Under the pieces are notes generated by a model. That model was not told where the DNA came from and made no database searches. It was given only the letters and a program-made list of their open reading frames with translations. A stretch of 64,000 nt of DNA from Afifella aestuarii. Its GTDB lineage: Bacteria; Pseudomonadota; Alphaproteobacteria; Rhizobiales; Afifellaceae. The stretch lies in NCBI RefSeq assembly GCF_004023665.1, contig NZ_SAUF01000002.1:1054001-1118000 (forward strand), written 5' to 3'. How positions within the stretch are numbered: the stretch's first letter is position 1; each line of letters begins with the position of its first letter. Positions 1 through 8,879 of the stretch are shown here, piece by piece. Both the position numbers and the translations under genes were made by a program.

Positions 1-621
1 TCCGATCATCCATCTTCCGCGCATTGGCTTGATCGGCTCGAAAACGGTCACAGGCGTCGTTACGGCGCCGGGGAGACGATTGCTCATCCCGATGCAGAGA
101 CGGACCGGCTGTTTGTGCTCAAGACGGGGATGGCTCGCATCTGCCTCAACGGCGCGACCAAGGCGCTGACGCTCTCCTATCTGCGCCCCGGCGGCATCTA
201 TGTGACGCATACGCGCGCCTGGGTGGAGGCGCTGGAAGATTGCGAGATCGTGAGCTGGCCGGTGCGCGAGATGCTGACGCTTGTCTCCCGCCATCCGGAG
301 CTCGCTGTGGAAGCTCTGCGCGATATCGGCCAGGTGCTTTCGGGCGCGCTTGATCTGATCGAAGATCTCGCCTTCCGTCCGGTGGAATCGCGGCTTGCCC
401 GCTTTCTGCTTCTGGAGAGCGCGCGGCAGAAGAATGTCCGCATCCGCCTTATCGACCACACCGAAGCTCTGGCAAGTGCGCTCGGCACCTCGCGCCAGAC
501 GCTGTCGACGCTCGTCAACAAGCTCATCCGCGACGGTGTCGTCAGCCGTGAGGGCCGCGAGCACCTTTTGATCCTCGCGCCGGCACGGCTTGAAGAACTG
601 AGTGCGCTGTCGCCCGGCTGA
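1..621 (+). CDS. cooA: CooA-like CO-sensing Crp/Fnr-family regulator (5' truncated by window edge)
   Basis: The reading frame is open from base 1, so the true start lies outside the window and 206 residues are visible. The N-terminal half is a cyclic-nucleotide-binding-type beta barrel, followed by a dimerisation helix and a C-terminal helix-turn-helix (SRQTLSTLVNKLIRDG). The segment GGIYVTHTRAWVEA aligns by eye with GDMFCMHSGCLVEA of Rhodospirillum rubrum CooA. The heme ligand His77 is kept (codon 208-210), while the ferric-state ligand Cys75 is Val (codon 202-204). No Fnr cysteine cluster is visible in the part present. The gene sits directly upstream of cowN, a known CooA-regulated gene in R. 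rubrum, and a CooA-type operator overlaps its stop codon. Inference: a heme CO sensor controlling cowN. An RcoM-type or other Crp/Fnr function is less likely. The N-terminal proline ligand region cannot be seen. Confidence 0.75.
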   Translation, partial: SDHPSSAHWLDRLENGHRRRYGAGETIAHPDAETDRLFVLKTGMARICLNGATKALTLSYLRPGGIYVTHTRAWVEALEDCEIVSWPVREMLTLVSRHPELAVEALRDIGQVLSGALDLIEDLAFRPVESRLARFLLLESARQKNVRIRLIDHTEALASALGTSRQTLSTLVNKLIRDGVVSREGREHLLILAPARLEELSALSPG

Positions 622-627
622 CAGCGC
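604..627 (+). promoter_or_regulatory. CooA/CRP-type operator, with putative class II promoter of cowN
   Basis: A perfect inverted repeat, GCGCTGTC and GACAGCGC separated by 8 bases, spans the stop codon of the upstream regulator. Its core is TGTC-N8-GACA, the same spacing as the R. rubrum CooA site (TGTCA-N6-CGACA). A -10-like CATAAT lies at 645-650. A start about 7 bases after it (near 657) would put the operator centre at about -41.5, the standard class II activator position. No T-tract follows the repeat, so a terminator is less likely. Confidence 0.6.
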
Positions 628-673
628 GGCAGACGCGCGTGCCTCATAATCTGTCGCTCCGGCTTATGGGGAC

Positions 674-693
674 GGTCTTTCGCGCGAAAGACC
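674..693 (+). repeat. Perfect 20-bp palindrome in the cowN leader
   Basis: GGTCTTTCGC is followed immediately by its exact reverse complement GCGAAAGACC. The palindrome ends just before the purine-rich ribosome-binding region (694-703) of cowN. In mRNA it would form a hairpin beside the ribosome-binding site. As DNA it could be a second operator. It has no following T-run, so it is not an obvious terminator. Confidence 0.6.
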
Positions 694-714
694 AGGGGAG
701 AGGATCAGCAGACG

Positions 715-1002
715 ATGGCCAGTCAAGCCGCCGATCGCGGCGACCGTTACGTGAGTTTTCTGGGGCTCGATTGCGATGCCAAGGCCGAAGCCATGATGGG
801 AATGCTGTCGGGGGCGATGCGCACGAGCAGCTCGCAATGGGTCGGCTACTTTGAGCAAAAGCTCGCCGAGAACCAGAAGATGGGCCGTGACAGCCTTTAC
901 TTCGTCGGCAGCCAGGTCAACGCGCTCTCCGCCTTCTTCGAGGAGGAGGGCGACGAGGCGGCGCTGTCGCTCCTCGCAGAGCTGGAAGACAAATGCTGCT
1001 GA
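715..1002 (+). CDS. cowN: CowN, N2-fixation sustaining protein
   Basis: This 95-residue protein has the CowN signature: DRYVSFLGLDCDAKAEAMM near the N terminus, a central SLYFVGSQVNALSAFFEEE, and the terminal ELEDKCC with its paired cysteines. CowN is a small cytosolic protein that lets nitrogenase-dependent growth continue when carbon monoxide, a nitrogenase inhibitor, is present. The start follows an AGGGGAGAGG purine tract at 694-703. The gene stands alone between a CooA-like regulator and the convergent hemB. This matches known cowN loci, where expression is induced by a CO sensor (CooA or RcoM). Its presence implies that nitrogenase genes exist elsewhere in the genome. Confidence 0.93.
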   Translation: MASQAADRGDRYVSFLGLDCDAKAEAMMGMLSGAMRTSSSQWVGYFEQKLAENQKMGRDSLYFVGSQVNALSAFFEEEGDEAALSLLAELEDKCC

Positions 1003-1160
1003 AGGGGCGATGGCAAGTGTCTGGGCGCAGCGTCTCTCTGTAGTGCCTTAGGACGCGAAGGCGGGACGCCGCGATCATCCCCGAGTGCCCGAACGCTGGC
1101 ATACAGCCGCCGGTCGCTCAAAGGCTTTGCGCTGCTCCCGCCCTGCGAAGGAGTCGCCGA

Positions 1161-2144
1161 TCAGGCGCCGACCCATCCCTCCCTCACAGCCTGATGGGCG
1201 TAATAGCTGATGATCAGATCGGCGCCGGCGCGTTTCATGGCCAGCAGGCTTTCATGCACACTCGCGGCCTCGTTGAGGGCGCCGGCATCTGCCGCGAACC
1301 GGATCATCGCGTATTCGCCGCCGACCTGATAGCAGGCGAGAGGCAGAAGCGTGCGCTCGCGCAGACGCGTCAGCACATCGAGATAGGCGAGACCCGGTTT
1401 GACCATAAGCATGTCCGCGGCCTCGGCTTCATCGAGCAGAGATTCCAGCAAGGCTTCGCGTCCGTTGGCGGGGTCCATCTGATAGGAGAGGCGGTCGCCG
1501 TTCAGATTGCATCCTGCGGCGGCGCGGAACGGACCGTAGAACGCCGAGGCGAATTTCGAAGAATACGCCATGATGGGCGCGTTCGTGTGCCCGCCTGCGT
1601 CGAGCGCGCGCCGGATGGCCGCGACCTGACCATCCATCATGGCTGAAGGGGCGACCATATCGGCACCGGCCTCCACAGCGACCAAAGCCTGCCGGCCGAG
1701 ATTTTCAAGCGTCGCATCGTTGTCGACACTGCCGGCACGATGGACGCCGCAATGTCCGTGATCTGTGTACTCGCAAAAGCAATTGTCCGTTATGACAACA
1801 AGCTCTGGCACCTCACGTTTGGCAACGGCCACCATCCGCGCCATCAGGCCTTGCGGGTTCCAGGTGTCGCTTCCGTCGGCATCCTTGTGGTGGGAGATGC
1901 CGAAGAGGATGACGGCTTTCACGCCGTCCTTTGCGATCCGATTGATTTCCCTCGCGAAAGATCGCTCCGGCACACGGGAGATCCCCGGCATGGTCGGAAT
2001 CATGACCGGTTCCTCGATCTCTTCCTCGACCAGGATCGGGTAGATGAGGTCTTGGGCCGAGACGCTGGTTTCGCGAACAAGAGATCTCAACGTCGAAGAA
2101 TGACGAAGTCTGCGGGGTCGCCGTGCCGGGAAAAGAGCGGTCAT
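1161..2144 (-). CDS. hemB: Porphobilinogen synthase (delta-aminolevulinate dehydratase)
   Basis: Condenses two 5-aminolevulinate molecules to porphobilinogen in tetrapyrrole synthesis, in the cytosol. The 327-residue product has the two active-site lysines, K197 (in MAYSSKFAS) and K249 (in [12 protein letters not shown]). It also has a zinc-type cysteine cluster, C122-x-C124 and C132 ([14 protein letters not shown]), rather than the aspartate-rich magnesium type described in Bradyrhizobium. The ATG at 2144 was chosen because GGAGAG precedes it (bases just above 2144) and [14 protein letters not shown] fits family N termini. The frame stays open upstream to 2294, but that part shows no family similarity. 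The gene is monocistronic and convergent with cowN. Confidence 0.95.
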   Translation of the reverse strand: MTALFPARRPRRLRHSSTLRSLVRETSVSAQDLIYPILVEEEIEEPVMIPTMPGISRVPERSFAREINRIAKDGVKAVILFGISHHKDADGSDTWNPQGLMARMVAVAKREVPELVVITDNCFCEYTDHGHCGVHRAGSVDNDATLENLGRQALVAVEAGADMVAPSAMMDGQVAAIRRALDAGGHTNAPIMAYSSKFASAFYGPFRAAAGCNLNGDRLSYQMDPANGREALLESLLDEAEAADMLMVKPGLAYLDVLTRLRERTLLPLACYQVGGEYAMIRFAADAGALNEAASVHESLLAMKRAGADLIISYYAHQAVREGWVGA

Positions 2145-2373
2145 AATTCTCTCCAGATTGCCTCGAAAGCGATGTGAACGCGTGGCAATGCCGTGTGTCT
2201 TGAAGAGGCCGTCTTGCGTAGGATGCCGGCAGGACAGCCGAGCGCAGGAGCCCCACGAAGATGCGGCGCGGGTGGGTTGCGCCTTGGCCGACATCTACGC
2301 CGCAGCGTGATGTCGTGCGTCGCGGATTTGGACAAAAGCTACGTCTTGTCAGACACGCATGGGAAGAGGCTGG

Positions 2374-3162
2374 CTATATCTCCGCGTTCTTGTGGAAGTA
2401 GCGGCTGGGCTTTTCGCCCATGATTTGACGAAACATGCTCGCGAATGCGCCCGGCGTGTCATATCCCAGATCGGCGGCCACGATCCCGACGGCTTCCCCT
2501 GCCGCAAGGCGCGGGAGGGCGGATAGGGCGCGGACCTGGTTGCGCCACAAAAGAAAATTGCTTCCGAATTCGCGTTTGAAAAGGCGGGCGAGAGTTCTGG
2601 AAGAGGCGCCGGAGAACTCGGCCCATTCTTCCAGGGAGCGCACGTCACCCGGATCGTCGATGAGTGCGCGGCAGATCGCGGCAAGCCGCTTATCCCGGGG
2701 CATCGGCAGATAGAGAACCCCGTCCGCCTCCCAGGTGATTTCGTAGAGGATGAGATCGAGAACCCGCCTGGCATGTGCGTCCGGTATCTCGTCTTCGGGC
2801 ATTTGCACGACGCGCAGGATCAGCTCGCGCAACAAGGGTGACACGCGAATCGTCCGCGGCTTCGTCGGCAAGGGAAATGGACAGACTTCCCCGACGACAT
2901 AGAGGGTTCTGAGAGAAACATTGCCGCGGGCGCGCATCTCATGGGTGATGCCAGCCGGCATCCACACCGCGCGCTGCGGTGGCAGGAGCCACAGGCCGTC
3001 GGCGGTTGCCACCTCCATCACCCCGCCGATCGCGTAGATCAATTGGGCGCGCTCATGCATATGGGGTGGAAGATGAAAGCCCGCCGGATACTCTTTCGGC
3101 AGTCCCACGATGCCCCGGTGGGGAACCGGATCTTCGATTGGATCTGCGCTCTTGGTCGTCAT
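2374..3162 (-). CDS. AraC-family transcriptional regulator with N-terminal cupin
   Basis: The product is 262 residues. An N-terminal AraC-binding cupin (about 25-110, with HLPPHMHERAQLIYA and a PPQRAVWMPAGITHEM strand pair) precedes two C-terminal AraC helix-turn-helix units (about 165-258). These include SLEEWAEFSGASSRTLARLFKREFG and the conserved GYDTPGAFASMFRQIMGEKPSRYF. The arrangement resembles the NimR/YdhB-like subgroup, whose members often control an adjacent MFS exporter, but no such gene is adjacent here. It is divergent from rpiA across about 200 bp, and the target and inducer are unknown. Confidence 0.9.
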   Translation of the reverse strand: MTTKSADPIEDPVPHRGIVGLPKEYPAGFHLPPHMHERAQLIYAIGGVMEVATADGLWLLPPQRAVWMPAGITHEMRARGNVSLRTLYVVGEVCPFPLPTKPRTIRVSPLLRELILRVVQMPEDEIPDAHARRVLDLILYEITWEADGVLYLPMPRDKRLAAICRALIDDPGDVRSLEEWAEFSGASSRTLARLFKREFGSNFLLWRNQVRALSALPRLAAGEAVGIVAADLGYDTPGAFASMFRQIMGEKPSRYFHKNAEI

Positions 3163-3363
3163 GTCGCTGGCTTTCTACCATGGATGCCATAACTCGGCGC
3201 GATCTCCTGCGAGGAGTCCTCAACGAGGCCCGTCATGGGAGCCCGCTTGAGGCCGTGGGTTGTCATTCGATAGGCTCTGGCGCAAACGGGTCGCTCAACA
3301 GGATCCACTGAAGGCGCGGCGGACTGAACGCGCTTTGAAGATAAGCGGCAGGCGGGGGCAACG

Positions 3364-4056
3364 ATGACAGATGATCTAAAACGCCAGGCGGCCGAGGCGG
3401 CTCTGGAGTTTGTCGAGGACGGCATGAAGCTCGGCCTCGGCACCGGGTCGACGGCGAGCTGGTTCGTGAAGCTTCTGGGCGAGAAGGTTCGCGCCGGCAT
3501 GAATGTCGTCGGCGTCCCGACATCGGAGGCGACGGCCAAACTGGCGCAGGACGAGGGGATCGCGCTCACCTCTCTCGACGAGATCGACCGTCTCGATCTC
3601 ACCGTCGACGGCGCCGACGAGATCGGCCCGGAGCTTGCCCTGATCAAGGGCGGCGGCGGGGCGCTGTTGCGCGAGAAGATCGTGGCTTCCGCTTCTGCGC
3701 GCATGCTCGTCATCGCCGATGCCGGCAAGCATGTCGAACATCTCGGGGCTTTTCCTCTGCCGATCGAGGTCGTGCGCTTCGGCAAGAAGGCGAGCGAACG
3801 GGCCATTAAAAAGCTGATTTCGAGGCTTGGCCTCAGTGCGGAACTCGCCTGGCGCACACGCGGTGGAGAGCTTTTTGCAACCGACGAAGGCCATGTCATC
3901 ATCGATGCATCTTTTGGCCTCATTCCTGATCCAGAGGCGCTCGCGCGCGGCCTGTCGGAGATCCCCGGCGTCGTGGAGCACGGGCTCTTTCTCAACCTGG
4001 CCGAGACGGCGCTGATTGCCACGCCCGAGGGTGTGAAGAGGCTCACCCGCGCTTGA
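3364..4056 (+). CDS. rpiA: Ribose-5-phosphate isomerase A
   Basis: Interconverts ribose 5-phosphate and ribulose 5-phosphate in the pentose phosphate (and Calvin) pathways. The 230-residue length is normal. Motifs are the phosphate loop GTGSTA (26-31), VDGADE (81-86) with the catalytic Asp, and [11 protein letters not shown] (95-105) with the catalytic Glu104. It is the first gene of an rpiA-DUF2059-gor run on the same strand, an order found in other Hyphomicrobiales. Confidence 0.96.
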   Translation: MTDDLKRQAAEAALEFVEDGMKLGLGTGSTASWFVKLLGEKVRAGMNVVGVPTSEATAKLAQDEGIALTSLDEIDRLDLTVDGADEIGPELALIKGGGGALLREKIVASASARMLVIADAGKHVEHLGAFPLPIEVVRFGKKASERAIKKLISRLGLSAELAWRTRGGELFATDEGHVIIDASFGLIPDPEALARGLSEIPGVVEHGLFLNLAETALIATPEGVKRLTRA

Positions 4057-4129
4057 TGCGGGCGTGACGTCGCCCGGCTTTTCCGTTATCGACGGCATCC
4101 AACGCGCCGTCACACATCAGGAGTTCTTC

Positions 4130-4693
4130 ATGTTTCGGCTTTCCGCGCTTTGCCTGCTGCTGCTCGGGGCGGTGGTCCCGGTTTATCCCGCTGCAGCCCA
4201 GGACGCGAACCCGGCCCCGGCGACCGGCGCGCCGGCTGAACCTTCGGATGCGCAGATGGAGCTCGCCCGCAAGGTCCTGTCGGCCTCCAATCTGTCGCGC
4301 AGCTTCGATGAGATCCTTCCGGAAGTCGCAGACCAGGCGAAGATGACGCTCATCCGCTCCAATCCGCAGATGCAGCTCGGCATCATCGAGATCGTCGACC
4401 AGGTGGCCCTCGACATGGTCGACCGCCGCGCGGAGCTTGAAAAGCGGCTGGCGCGGATCTGGGCGATCAATTTCAGCGAAGGCGAGCTCAACGATCTTCT
4501 CACCTTCTTTGAGACGGATACGGGCGAGAAATTCACCGGCACGCTCGTCGGCCTTTTGAGCGCGCAGGTTTCGGTGAGCCAGGCCTGGGCGAAGGAGATC
4601 GGCGACGAGATGCTGCGCCGTTCGACGCAGAAACTGCAGGAAATCTCCAAGAACGAAGCGAAGAGCCTGCAGGGCGAGACGAATCCGCAGTGA
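4130..4693 (+). CDS. DUF2059 secreted protein
   Basis: This 187-residue protein has an N-terminal signal peptide (MFRLSALCLLLLGAVV, with likely cleavage after AAAQ), a Pro/Ala-rich linker, and a DUF2059 helical domain (about 50-165, with DLLTFFETDTGEKF). The start at 4130 follows AGGAG at 4119-4123. A longer reading from 4064 lacks a ribosome-binding site and would bury the signal peptide. It lies between rpiA and gor, as in relatives. A periplasmic location is predicted, but no biochemical role is established for the family. Confidence 0.85.
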   Translation: MFRLSALCLLLLGAVVPVYPAAAQDANPAPATGAPAEPSDAQMELARKVLSASNLSRSFDEILPEVADQAKMTLIRSNPQMQLGIIEIVDQVALDMVDRRAELEKRLARIWAINFSEGELNDLLTFFETDTGEKFTGTLVGLLSAQVSVSQAWAKEIGDEMLRRSTQKLQEISKNEAKSLQGETNPQ

Positions 4694-4788
4694 GCGGAGA
4701 CGCATGAACCGACACGCGTGCGCTGGCACGCGTGAGCGGATGCGGCGAGGGCGCTCGCCGCGCCATTAGGAAGACAACGGGATCTGCG

Positions 4789-6192
4789 ATGACTGAGCGG
4801 CGCTACGACTACGACCTTTTCGTGATCGGGGCCGGCTCAGGCGGGGTCCGTGCGGCCCGCCGGGCGTCCGAAGCCGGCGCCCGGGTCGCTGTTGCCGAGG
4901 AAAGCCGTGTCGGCGGCACCTGTGTCATCCGCGGCTGCATCCCGAAAAAGTTCCTGGTCTACGCCTCGCAATTCGGCGAGGCCTTCGAAGACGCCGTCGG
5001 TTACGGCTGGTCTTACGAGAATGCGCGCTTCGACTGGCCGACGCTGCTTGCCAACAAGGACCGCGAGATCGCTCGTCTCGAAGGCGTCTATCGCAGCAAT
5101 CTGGAAAAATCGGGCGTCGAACTGATCAGTGACCGCGCCGTTCTCGCCGGCGGTCATGAGATCGAGCTGAAACGCACCGGCACCACTGTCTCGGCTGAAC
5201 GGATCTTGATCGCAACGGGCGGCAGGCCCAATCCGCACCGCGCGCTGCATGGGCATGAGCTCTGCATCACCTCCGACGAGGCCTTTGAGCTCGAAAAGCT
5301 GCCGGAGAAAGTGGTGATCGCCGGCGGCGGCTACATCGCGGTGGAATTTGCCGGGATATTTGCCGCCATGGGTGTGGAGACGACGATCCTCTATCGCGGC
5401 AAGGAGATCCTGCAACGCTTCGACATGGATCTCCGGCGCCTCCTGCACGCCGAATACGAGAACAAAGGGATCCATATCCGCTGCCAGGACGTGCTCGGCC
5501 GTATCGAGCGAAAGAGCGATGGCTGGCTGCGAGGGACTTTTCTGGGGGGCGATTGTTATGACGCCGAGCAGATCATGCTCGCCGTCGGCCGCCTGCCCAA
5601 CACCGAAGGGCTCGGGCTTGAAAAGCTCGGCATCCGCCAGGACAAGCGCGGCTCGATCTGCGTCGACGAATATTCGAAGACCAATGTCGATCATGTCTGG
5701 GCGATCGGTGATGTGACCGACCGCATGCAATTGACGCCGGTCGCCATCCACGAGGCGATGTGCTTCGTCGATACGGTCTTCTGCGGGCGCCCGACCAAAC
5801 CCGATTACGGCAGCGTGGCGACGGCCGTCTTCTCGCAGCCGGAGCTCGGCACCGTCGGCATGACGGAAGACCAGGCCCGCTGCGATATCGACAATCTGGC
5901 GATTTACAAGTCGGTCTTCAGGCCCCTGAAGAACACGCTGTCGGGCCGCTCCGAACGCATGCTGATGAAGCTCGTCGTCGATGCCGACACCGACAAGGTC
6001 CTGGGTGCGCATGTGCTCGGCCCGGATGCCGGCGAGATGGCGCAGCTTCTGGGTGTTTCCGTCAAAATGGGCGTGACGAAATCCGATTTCGACCGCACCA
6101 TGGCCGTGCATCCGACCGCGGCGGAAGAACTCGTGACGATGTACAAGCCCTCCTACACGGTGCGCAAAGGCGAAGTGGTCGAGGCGGCGTGA
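4789..6192 (+). CDS. gor: Glutathione-disulfide reductase
   Basis: NADPH- and FAD-dependent reduction of glutathione disulfide in the cytosol. The 467-residue protein carries the FAD Rossmann motif GAGSGG (14-19), the redox disulfide GGTCVIRGCIPKK (C45 and C50), a central NAD(P) domain with AGGGYIAVEFAG, and the C-terminal catalytic HPTAAEE (H441, E446). The ATG at 4789 follows AGGAAG at 4768-4773. The frame extends to 4732, but MTERRYDYDLFVIGAGSGG is the usual N terminus. It is probably co-transcribed with the two genes upstream. Confidence 0.96.
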   Translation: MTERRYDYDLFVIGAGSGGVRAARRASEAGARVAVAEESRVGGTCVIRGCIPKKFLVYASQFGEAFEDAVGYGWSYENARFDWPTLLANKDREIARLEGVYRSNLEKSGVELISDRAVLAGGHEIELKRTGTTVSAERILIATGGRPNPHRALHGHELCITSDEAFELEKLPEKVVIAGGGYIAVEFAGIFAAMGVETTILYRGKEILQRFDMDLRRLLHAEYENKGIHIRCQDVLGRIERKSDGWLRGTFLGGDCYDAEQIMLAVGRLPNTEGLGLEKLGIRQDKRGSICVDEYSKTNVDHVWAIGDVTDRMQLTPVAIHEAMCFVDTVFCGRPTKPDYGSVATAVFSQPELGTVGMTEDQARCDIDNLAIYKSVFRPLKNTLSGRSERMLMKLVVDADTDKVLGAHVLGPDAGEMAQLLGVSVKMGVTKSDFDRTMAVHPTAAEELVTMYKPSYTVRKGEVVEAA

Positions 6193-6346
6193 GGGCAGGC
6201 CGATACGTCCTACCGCCTCGTTCGCCGTAAGCTCTGCTTCAGGCAAGTGACATAAGACCGCCGTCGGCATCGATGGACGGCAGCATGAAGCGGAAGATTG
6301 CGAACCGAACTGCTTGCATTGCGGTTGCCAGGGGGACGAAGGCGGG

Positions 6347-6949
6347 ATGACGCGATTGCCGAAACTTCGCCTGAGGCCCGCCTTGGGGCGGCGCCTGGGG
6401 GTTTTCTGCCTTGGGCTTTCGGTCCTCCTTTTGGGAGGCGCAGGCAGTTACGCCGGCTACACCTATCTCAACGACAATTTTCATGTGGTGAAGGCCGGGA
6501 GCCTTTATCGCTCGGCGCAGCCAACGCCGGAGCTTTTGGCGGAATGGAAGCAGCGCTACGGGCTGACGACCATTGTGAACCTGCGCGGCGCCAATCCCGG
6601 CGCCCCGTGGTACGAGGCGGAAAAGGCGGCAGCGGCCCGCCTCGGGCTTCGCCTCATCGATTACAGGATCTCGGCAAAACGCGTCCTGTCGGGTGAAGAG
6701 ACGAGCGAACTCGTGTCGCTTCTCGCCGGGTTGGACGGACCGACGCTCGTCCATTGCATGAGCGGCGCCGACCGCAGCGGCATCGCCTCCGCCTATTATC
6801 TCGCAAGCGTCGCCAAGGCGGGCGAAGAGGCGGCGGAAAGCCAGTTGTCGCTCTGGTACGGCCATGTGCCGCTCTGGCTTTCGCCCTTCTACGCCATGGA
6901 TATTTCCTTCGAGGCGGCGGAGCCGGGCTTCGGCTATCTCGATTCGTAA
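6347..6949 (+). CDS. Membrane-anchored dual-specificity/tyrosine phosphatase-like protein
   Basis: The product is 200 residues, with one N-terminal membrane segment (about 15-39). A cysteine-phosphatase domain follows, whose signature HCMSGADRSG (136-145) gives the C-x5-R loop with nucleophile Cys137. The upstream LYRSAQPTPELLAEWKQRYGLTTIVNLRG is typical of the bacterial DSP family related to plant and fungal Siw14-like enzymes. The ATG at 6347 is preceded by GAAGGCGGG. The catalytic domain probably faces the periplasm. The substrate (phosphoprotein, inositol pyrophosphate or lipid phosphate) cannot be deduced. It is convergent with the MFS gene 17 bases downstream. Confidence 0.85.
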   Translation: MTRLPKLRLRPALGRRLGVFCLGLSVLLLGGAGSYAGYTYLNDNFHVVKAGSLYRSAQPTPELLAEWKQRYGLTTIVNLRGANPGAPWYEAEKAAAARLGLRLIDYRISAKRVLSGEETSELVSLLAGLDGPTLVHCMSGADRSGIASAYYLASVAKAGEEAAESQLSLWYGHVPLWLSPFYAMDISFEAAEPGFGYLDS

Positions 6950-6966
6950 CAGGCGGCCGCGCCCTA

Positions 6967-8181
6967 TTATCCGCGCAGCCTGAGCCGCGCCGCGCTCCAG
7001 GTGGCCAGGAGGCCGCCTAGGCCGAGAAGCGAGAAGGTGAGGCCCCAGGAGGTCGGCAGGGAGAGCGCCTGGCCGCGCGCCAGATCGAGCACGCTGCCGG
7101 CGGCCATCGGCGCAACGGCGCCCGCGCCGAAGCCCAAGAGCGAGCGAACGGCCAGCACCTTTCCGAGGACGCCGGGCGTCGTCGTCTCCGTCAGCGCGAC
7201 GGTCAGCACCGGGGAATCGGCGATGGACGTCACCGCCTGCATCATCGCGAGCGTGATCAGGATTGCGAGCGGCGCGGCGACGAGCCAGCCGATGGAAAAG
7301 GAGAGCGCGGTCGACAGGGCCGCGATGCCGACGAGCACGCTCTTGCGGCCGAGACGGTCCGACAGCCCGCCCATGGAAAAGGTGGCGCCGGAGGCGAGGA
7401 GATGCATCGCCGCGATCAGGATGGCGCTCTGTCCGCTGGCGAGCCCGATGCCGTGGCCGGAGAGTGCGAAGGCGGCGGCGAGAAGCGCCGGCATCCACGC
7501 CCAGCCGCCGAGCAGTTCCCAGCAATGGAAGACGTAGCCGGCGGTCAAGAGCCTGGTGTCGCGCGCCCGCCAGATGGCGTCGAAGAGGCCTTCGCCCTTC
7601 GTCCGCCGGTGGATGGTGTTCGGCGTTTCTCTGAGAAGCAGGAGAATGAGGACGGCGCCGATGGCCGGCGTCGCGCCGCAGACGACGAAGGCGACCTGCC
7701 AGCCACCGAGCGAGAGCGCGGCCCCCGTCAGAGCGAGCGAGAAGGCATAACCGACGGATGTCGACCCGATGAGCCAGCCCATCGCGGTGCCGCGGCGGCG
7801 GTCCGTCGCCATCTCCGAAAACACCATGACGAGCGGCGTGTAGATGCCGCCCTGGGCGAGCCCGGTGAGACCGTAGAGGACGATCGCGCTCGACCAGTCG
7901 CGGGCAAAGAGGCCGAAGGCGAGCGAGGTGATGCCTGTCGCCACCGCTGAGACCTGCACCATGCGTTTGGCGCCGAAATAATCGGACGCCCAGGCGAAGA
8001 GGAAGAGCGAGACGGAATAGGAGAGCGTGAAAGCGGAGACGACGGCACCGGCGCGGGTCGCAGAGATTCCCCATGCGCTCTGCAGCACAGGGATCGAGGC
8101 GGCGCCGGTCATGAAGCTCGCATAGAGGAAGACGCGCGACAGGCAGACGAGGATCGTCCACCGTCCGACGGATTGGGCCAT
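6967..8181 (-). CDS. MFS transporter
   Basis: The 404-residue protein has about 12 hydrophobic helices. The MFS loop signatures are ASDYFGAKR between helices 2 and 3 and the related GLSDRLGRKS between helices 8 and 9. It is an inner-membrane secondary transporter, and the substrate is not evident. Sequence features (RVFLYASFMTGAASIPVLQ, RGTAMGWLIGSTSVGYAFSLAL) resemble bacterial MFS exporters in general. It is monocistronic. Confidence 0.9.
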   Translation of the reverse strand: MAQSVGRWTILVCLSRVFLYASFMTGAASIPVLQSAWGISATRAGAVVSAFTLSYSVSLFLFAWASDYFGAKRMVQVSAVATGITSLAFGLFARDWSSAIVLYGLTGLAQGGIYTPLVMVFSEMATDRRRGTAMGWLIGSTSVGYAFSLALTGAALSLGGWQVAFVVCGATPAIGAVLILLLLRETPNTIHRRTKGEGLFDAIWRARDTRLLTAGYVFHCWELLGGWAWMPALLAAAFALSGHGIGLASGQSAILIAAMHLLASGATFSMGGLSDRLGRKSVLVGIAALSTALSFSIGWLVAAPLAILITLAMMQAVTSIADSPVLTVALTETTTPGVLGKVLAVRSLLGFGAGAVAPMAAGSVLDLARGQALSLPTSWGLTFSLLGLGGLLATWSAARLRLRG

Positions 8182-8289
8182 GAGGTGTCCTTCAGCGCCC
8201 GAGCGGCGCAGGCGAGCTATCGCTCAAAGACCGTGGGAGGTGGTGGCGTCAAGGGCGACAGGGGAGGTCAAGGTGAAAGCCGCGCCGGT

Positions 8290-8622
8290 TCACTCCGTGA
8301 CGGCGCGTTCAAGCACGCTGGTGACGAGCTTGTTGAGGCTGACACCAGCACGCCTTGCCGCCGAAGCGAGCTCGCGATGCAGGCGCGGCTCGGCGCGGAC
8401 GACGAACTGCCCGGAATAGGGCCGTTCAGGCTCTTCTCCGCGCTCCCGACAGAAGGCGAGGTAATCCTCCACAGACTCTTCGAGCGCCGTCTTGAGTTCA
8501 TCGACGGAATTGCCCTGGAATGTGATAACGTCGCGCAGATTGATGACCTCGCCATGAAAGGTCTCGGCCTCCTCGTCGAAGTTCACGACGGCTTCGTAGC
8601 CTTTGTAATGCATCATGTTCAT
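8290..8622 (-). CDS. hicB: HicB-family antitoxin
   Basis: The 110-residue antitoxin of a HicAB module has a degenerate RNase H-like HicB domain at residues 4-50 (YKGYEAVVNFDEEAETFHGEV and DVITFQGNSVDELKTALEES). A C-terminal arginine-rich ribbon-helix-helix-type DNA-binding tail follows (GQFVVRAEPRLHRELASAARRAGVSLNKLV). Its ATG overlaps the hicA stop by 4 bases, giving translational coupling. It should neutralise HicA and repress the pair's promoter together with it. Confidence 0.92.
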   Translation of the reverse strand: MNMMHYKGYEAVVNFDEEAETFHGEVINLRDVITFQGNSVDELKTALEESVEDYLAFCRERGEEPERPYSGQFVVRAEPRLHRELASAARRAGVSLNKLVTSVLERAVTE

Positions 8623-8879
8623 GGCCTGACTCCTGCCTCGCTCAAAAAACGCCGAACCGAACGCAAGGCTCCCTTGTCAGTCTCCTTCTGCGGATGTGGT
8701 CTGTGAAAGACCGCACGAACGCCGTTGAGTGCGACCCGCACGCGCGAGCCTTGACCCTCGGTGATCTCCGCTCCGAGTGCACGCAGGGCTGCTTCGATGT
8801 CGCGCCACGCGAGGCCGGCCTGAACAGGCTCTGCAAAGATTGCCTCAATCGTCCCCTGGTGTTTTCGACTAAGCTTCAT
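8619..8879 (-). CDS. hicA: HicA-family mRNA interferase toxin
   Basis: The 86-residue product has a dsRBD-like fold, with the sequence LRALGAEITEGQGSRVRVALNGVRAVFHRPHPQKETDKGALRSVRRFL in two parts. HicA toxins cleave mRNA using a conserved histidine, probably one of those in FHRPHP. It is slightly longer than the minimal HicA (about 60 residues). It is the first gene of the operon, with hicB overlapping by 4 bases. A palindrome just upstream of the start is a likely autoregulatory operator. Confidence 0.92.
   Translation of the reverse strand: MKLSRKHQGTIEAIFAEPVQAGLAWRDIEAALRALGAEITEGQGSRVRVALNGVRAVFHRPHPQKETDKGALRSVRRFLSEAGVRP

Noticed and set aside
604-627. Reading the inverted repeat as an intrinsic terminator of the upstream regulator
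   Set aside because: No T-tract follows, and its TGTC-N8-GACA core and distance to the -10 box fit an activator site better.
6239-8161. Long minus-strand frame (640 codons) over the MFS gene region
   Set aside because: It is a GC-driven shadow in another frame of the true MFS gene (6967-8181), with Arg/Pro/Ala-rich sequence and no motif.
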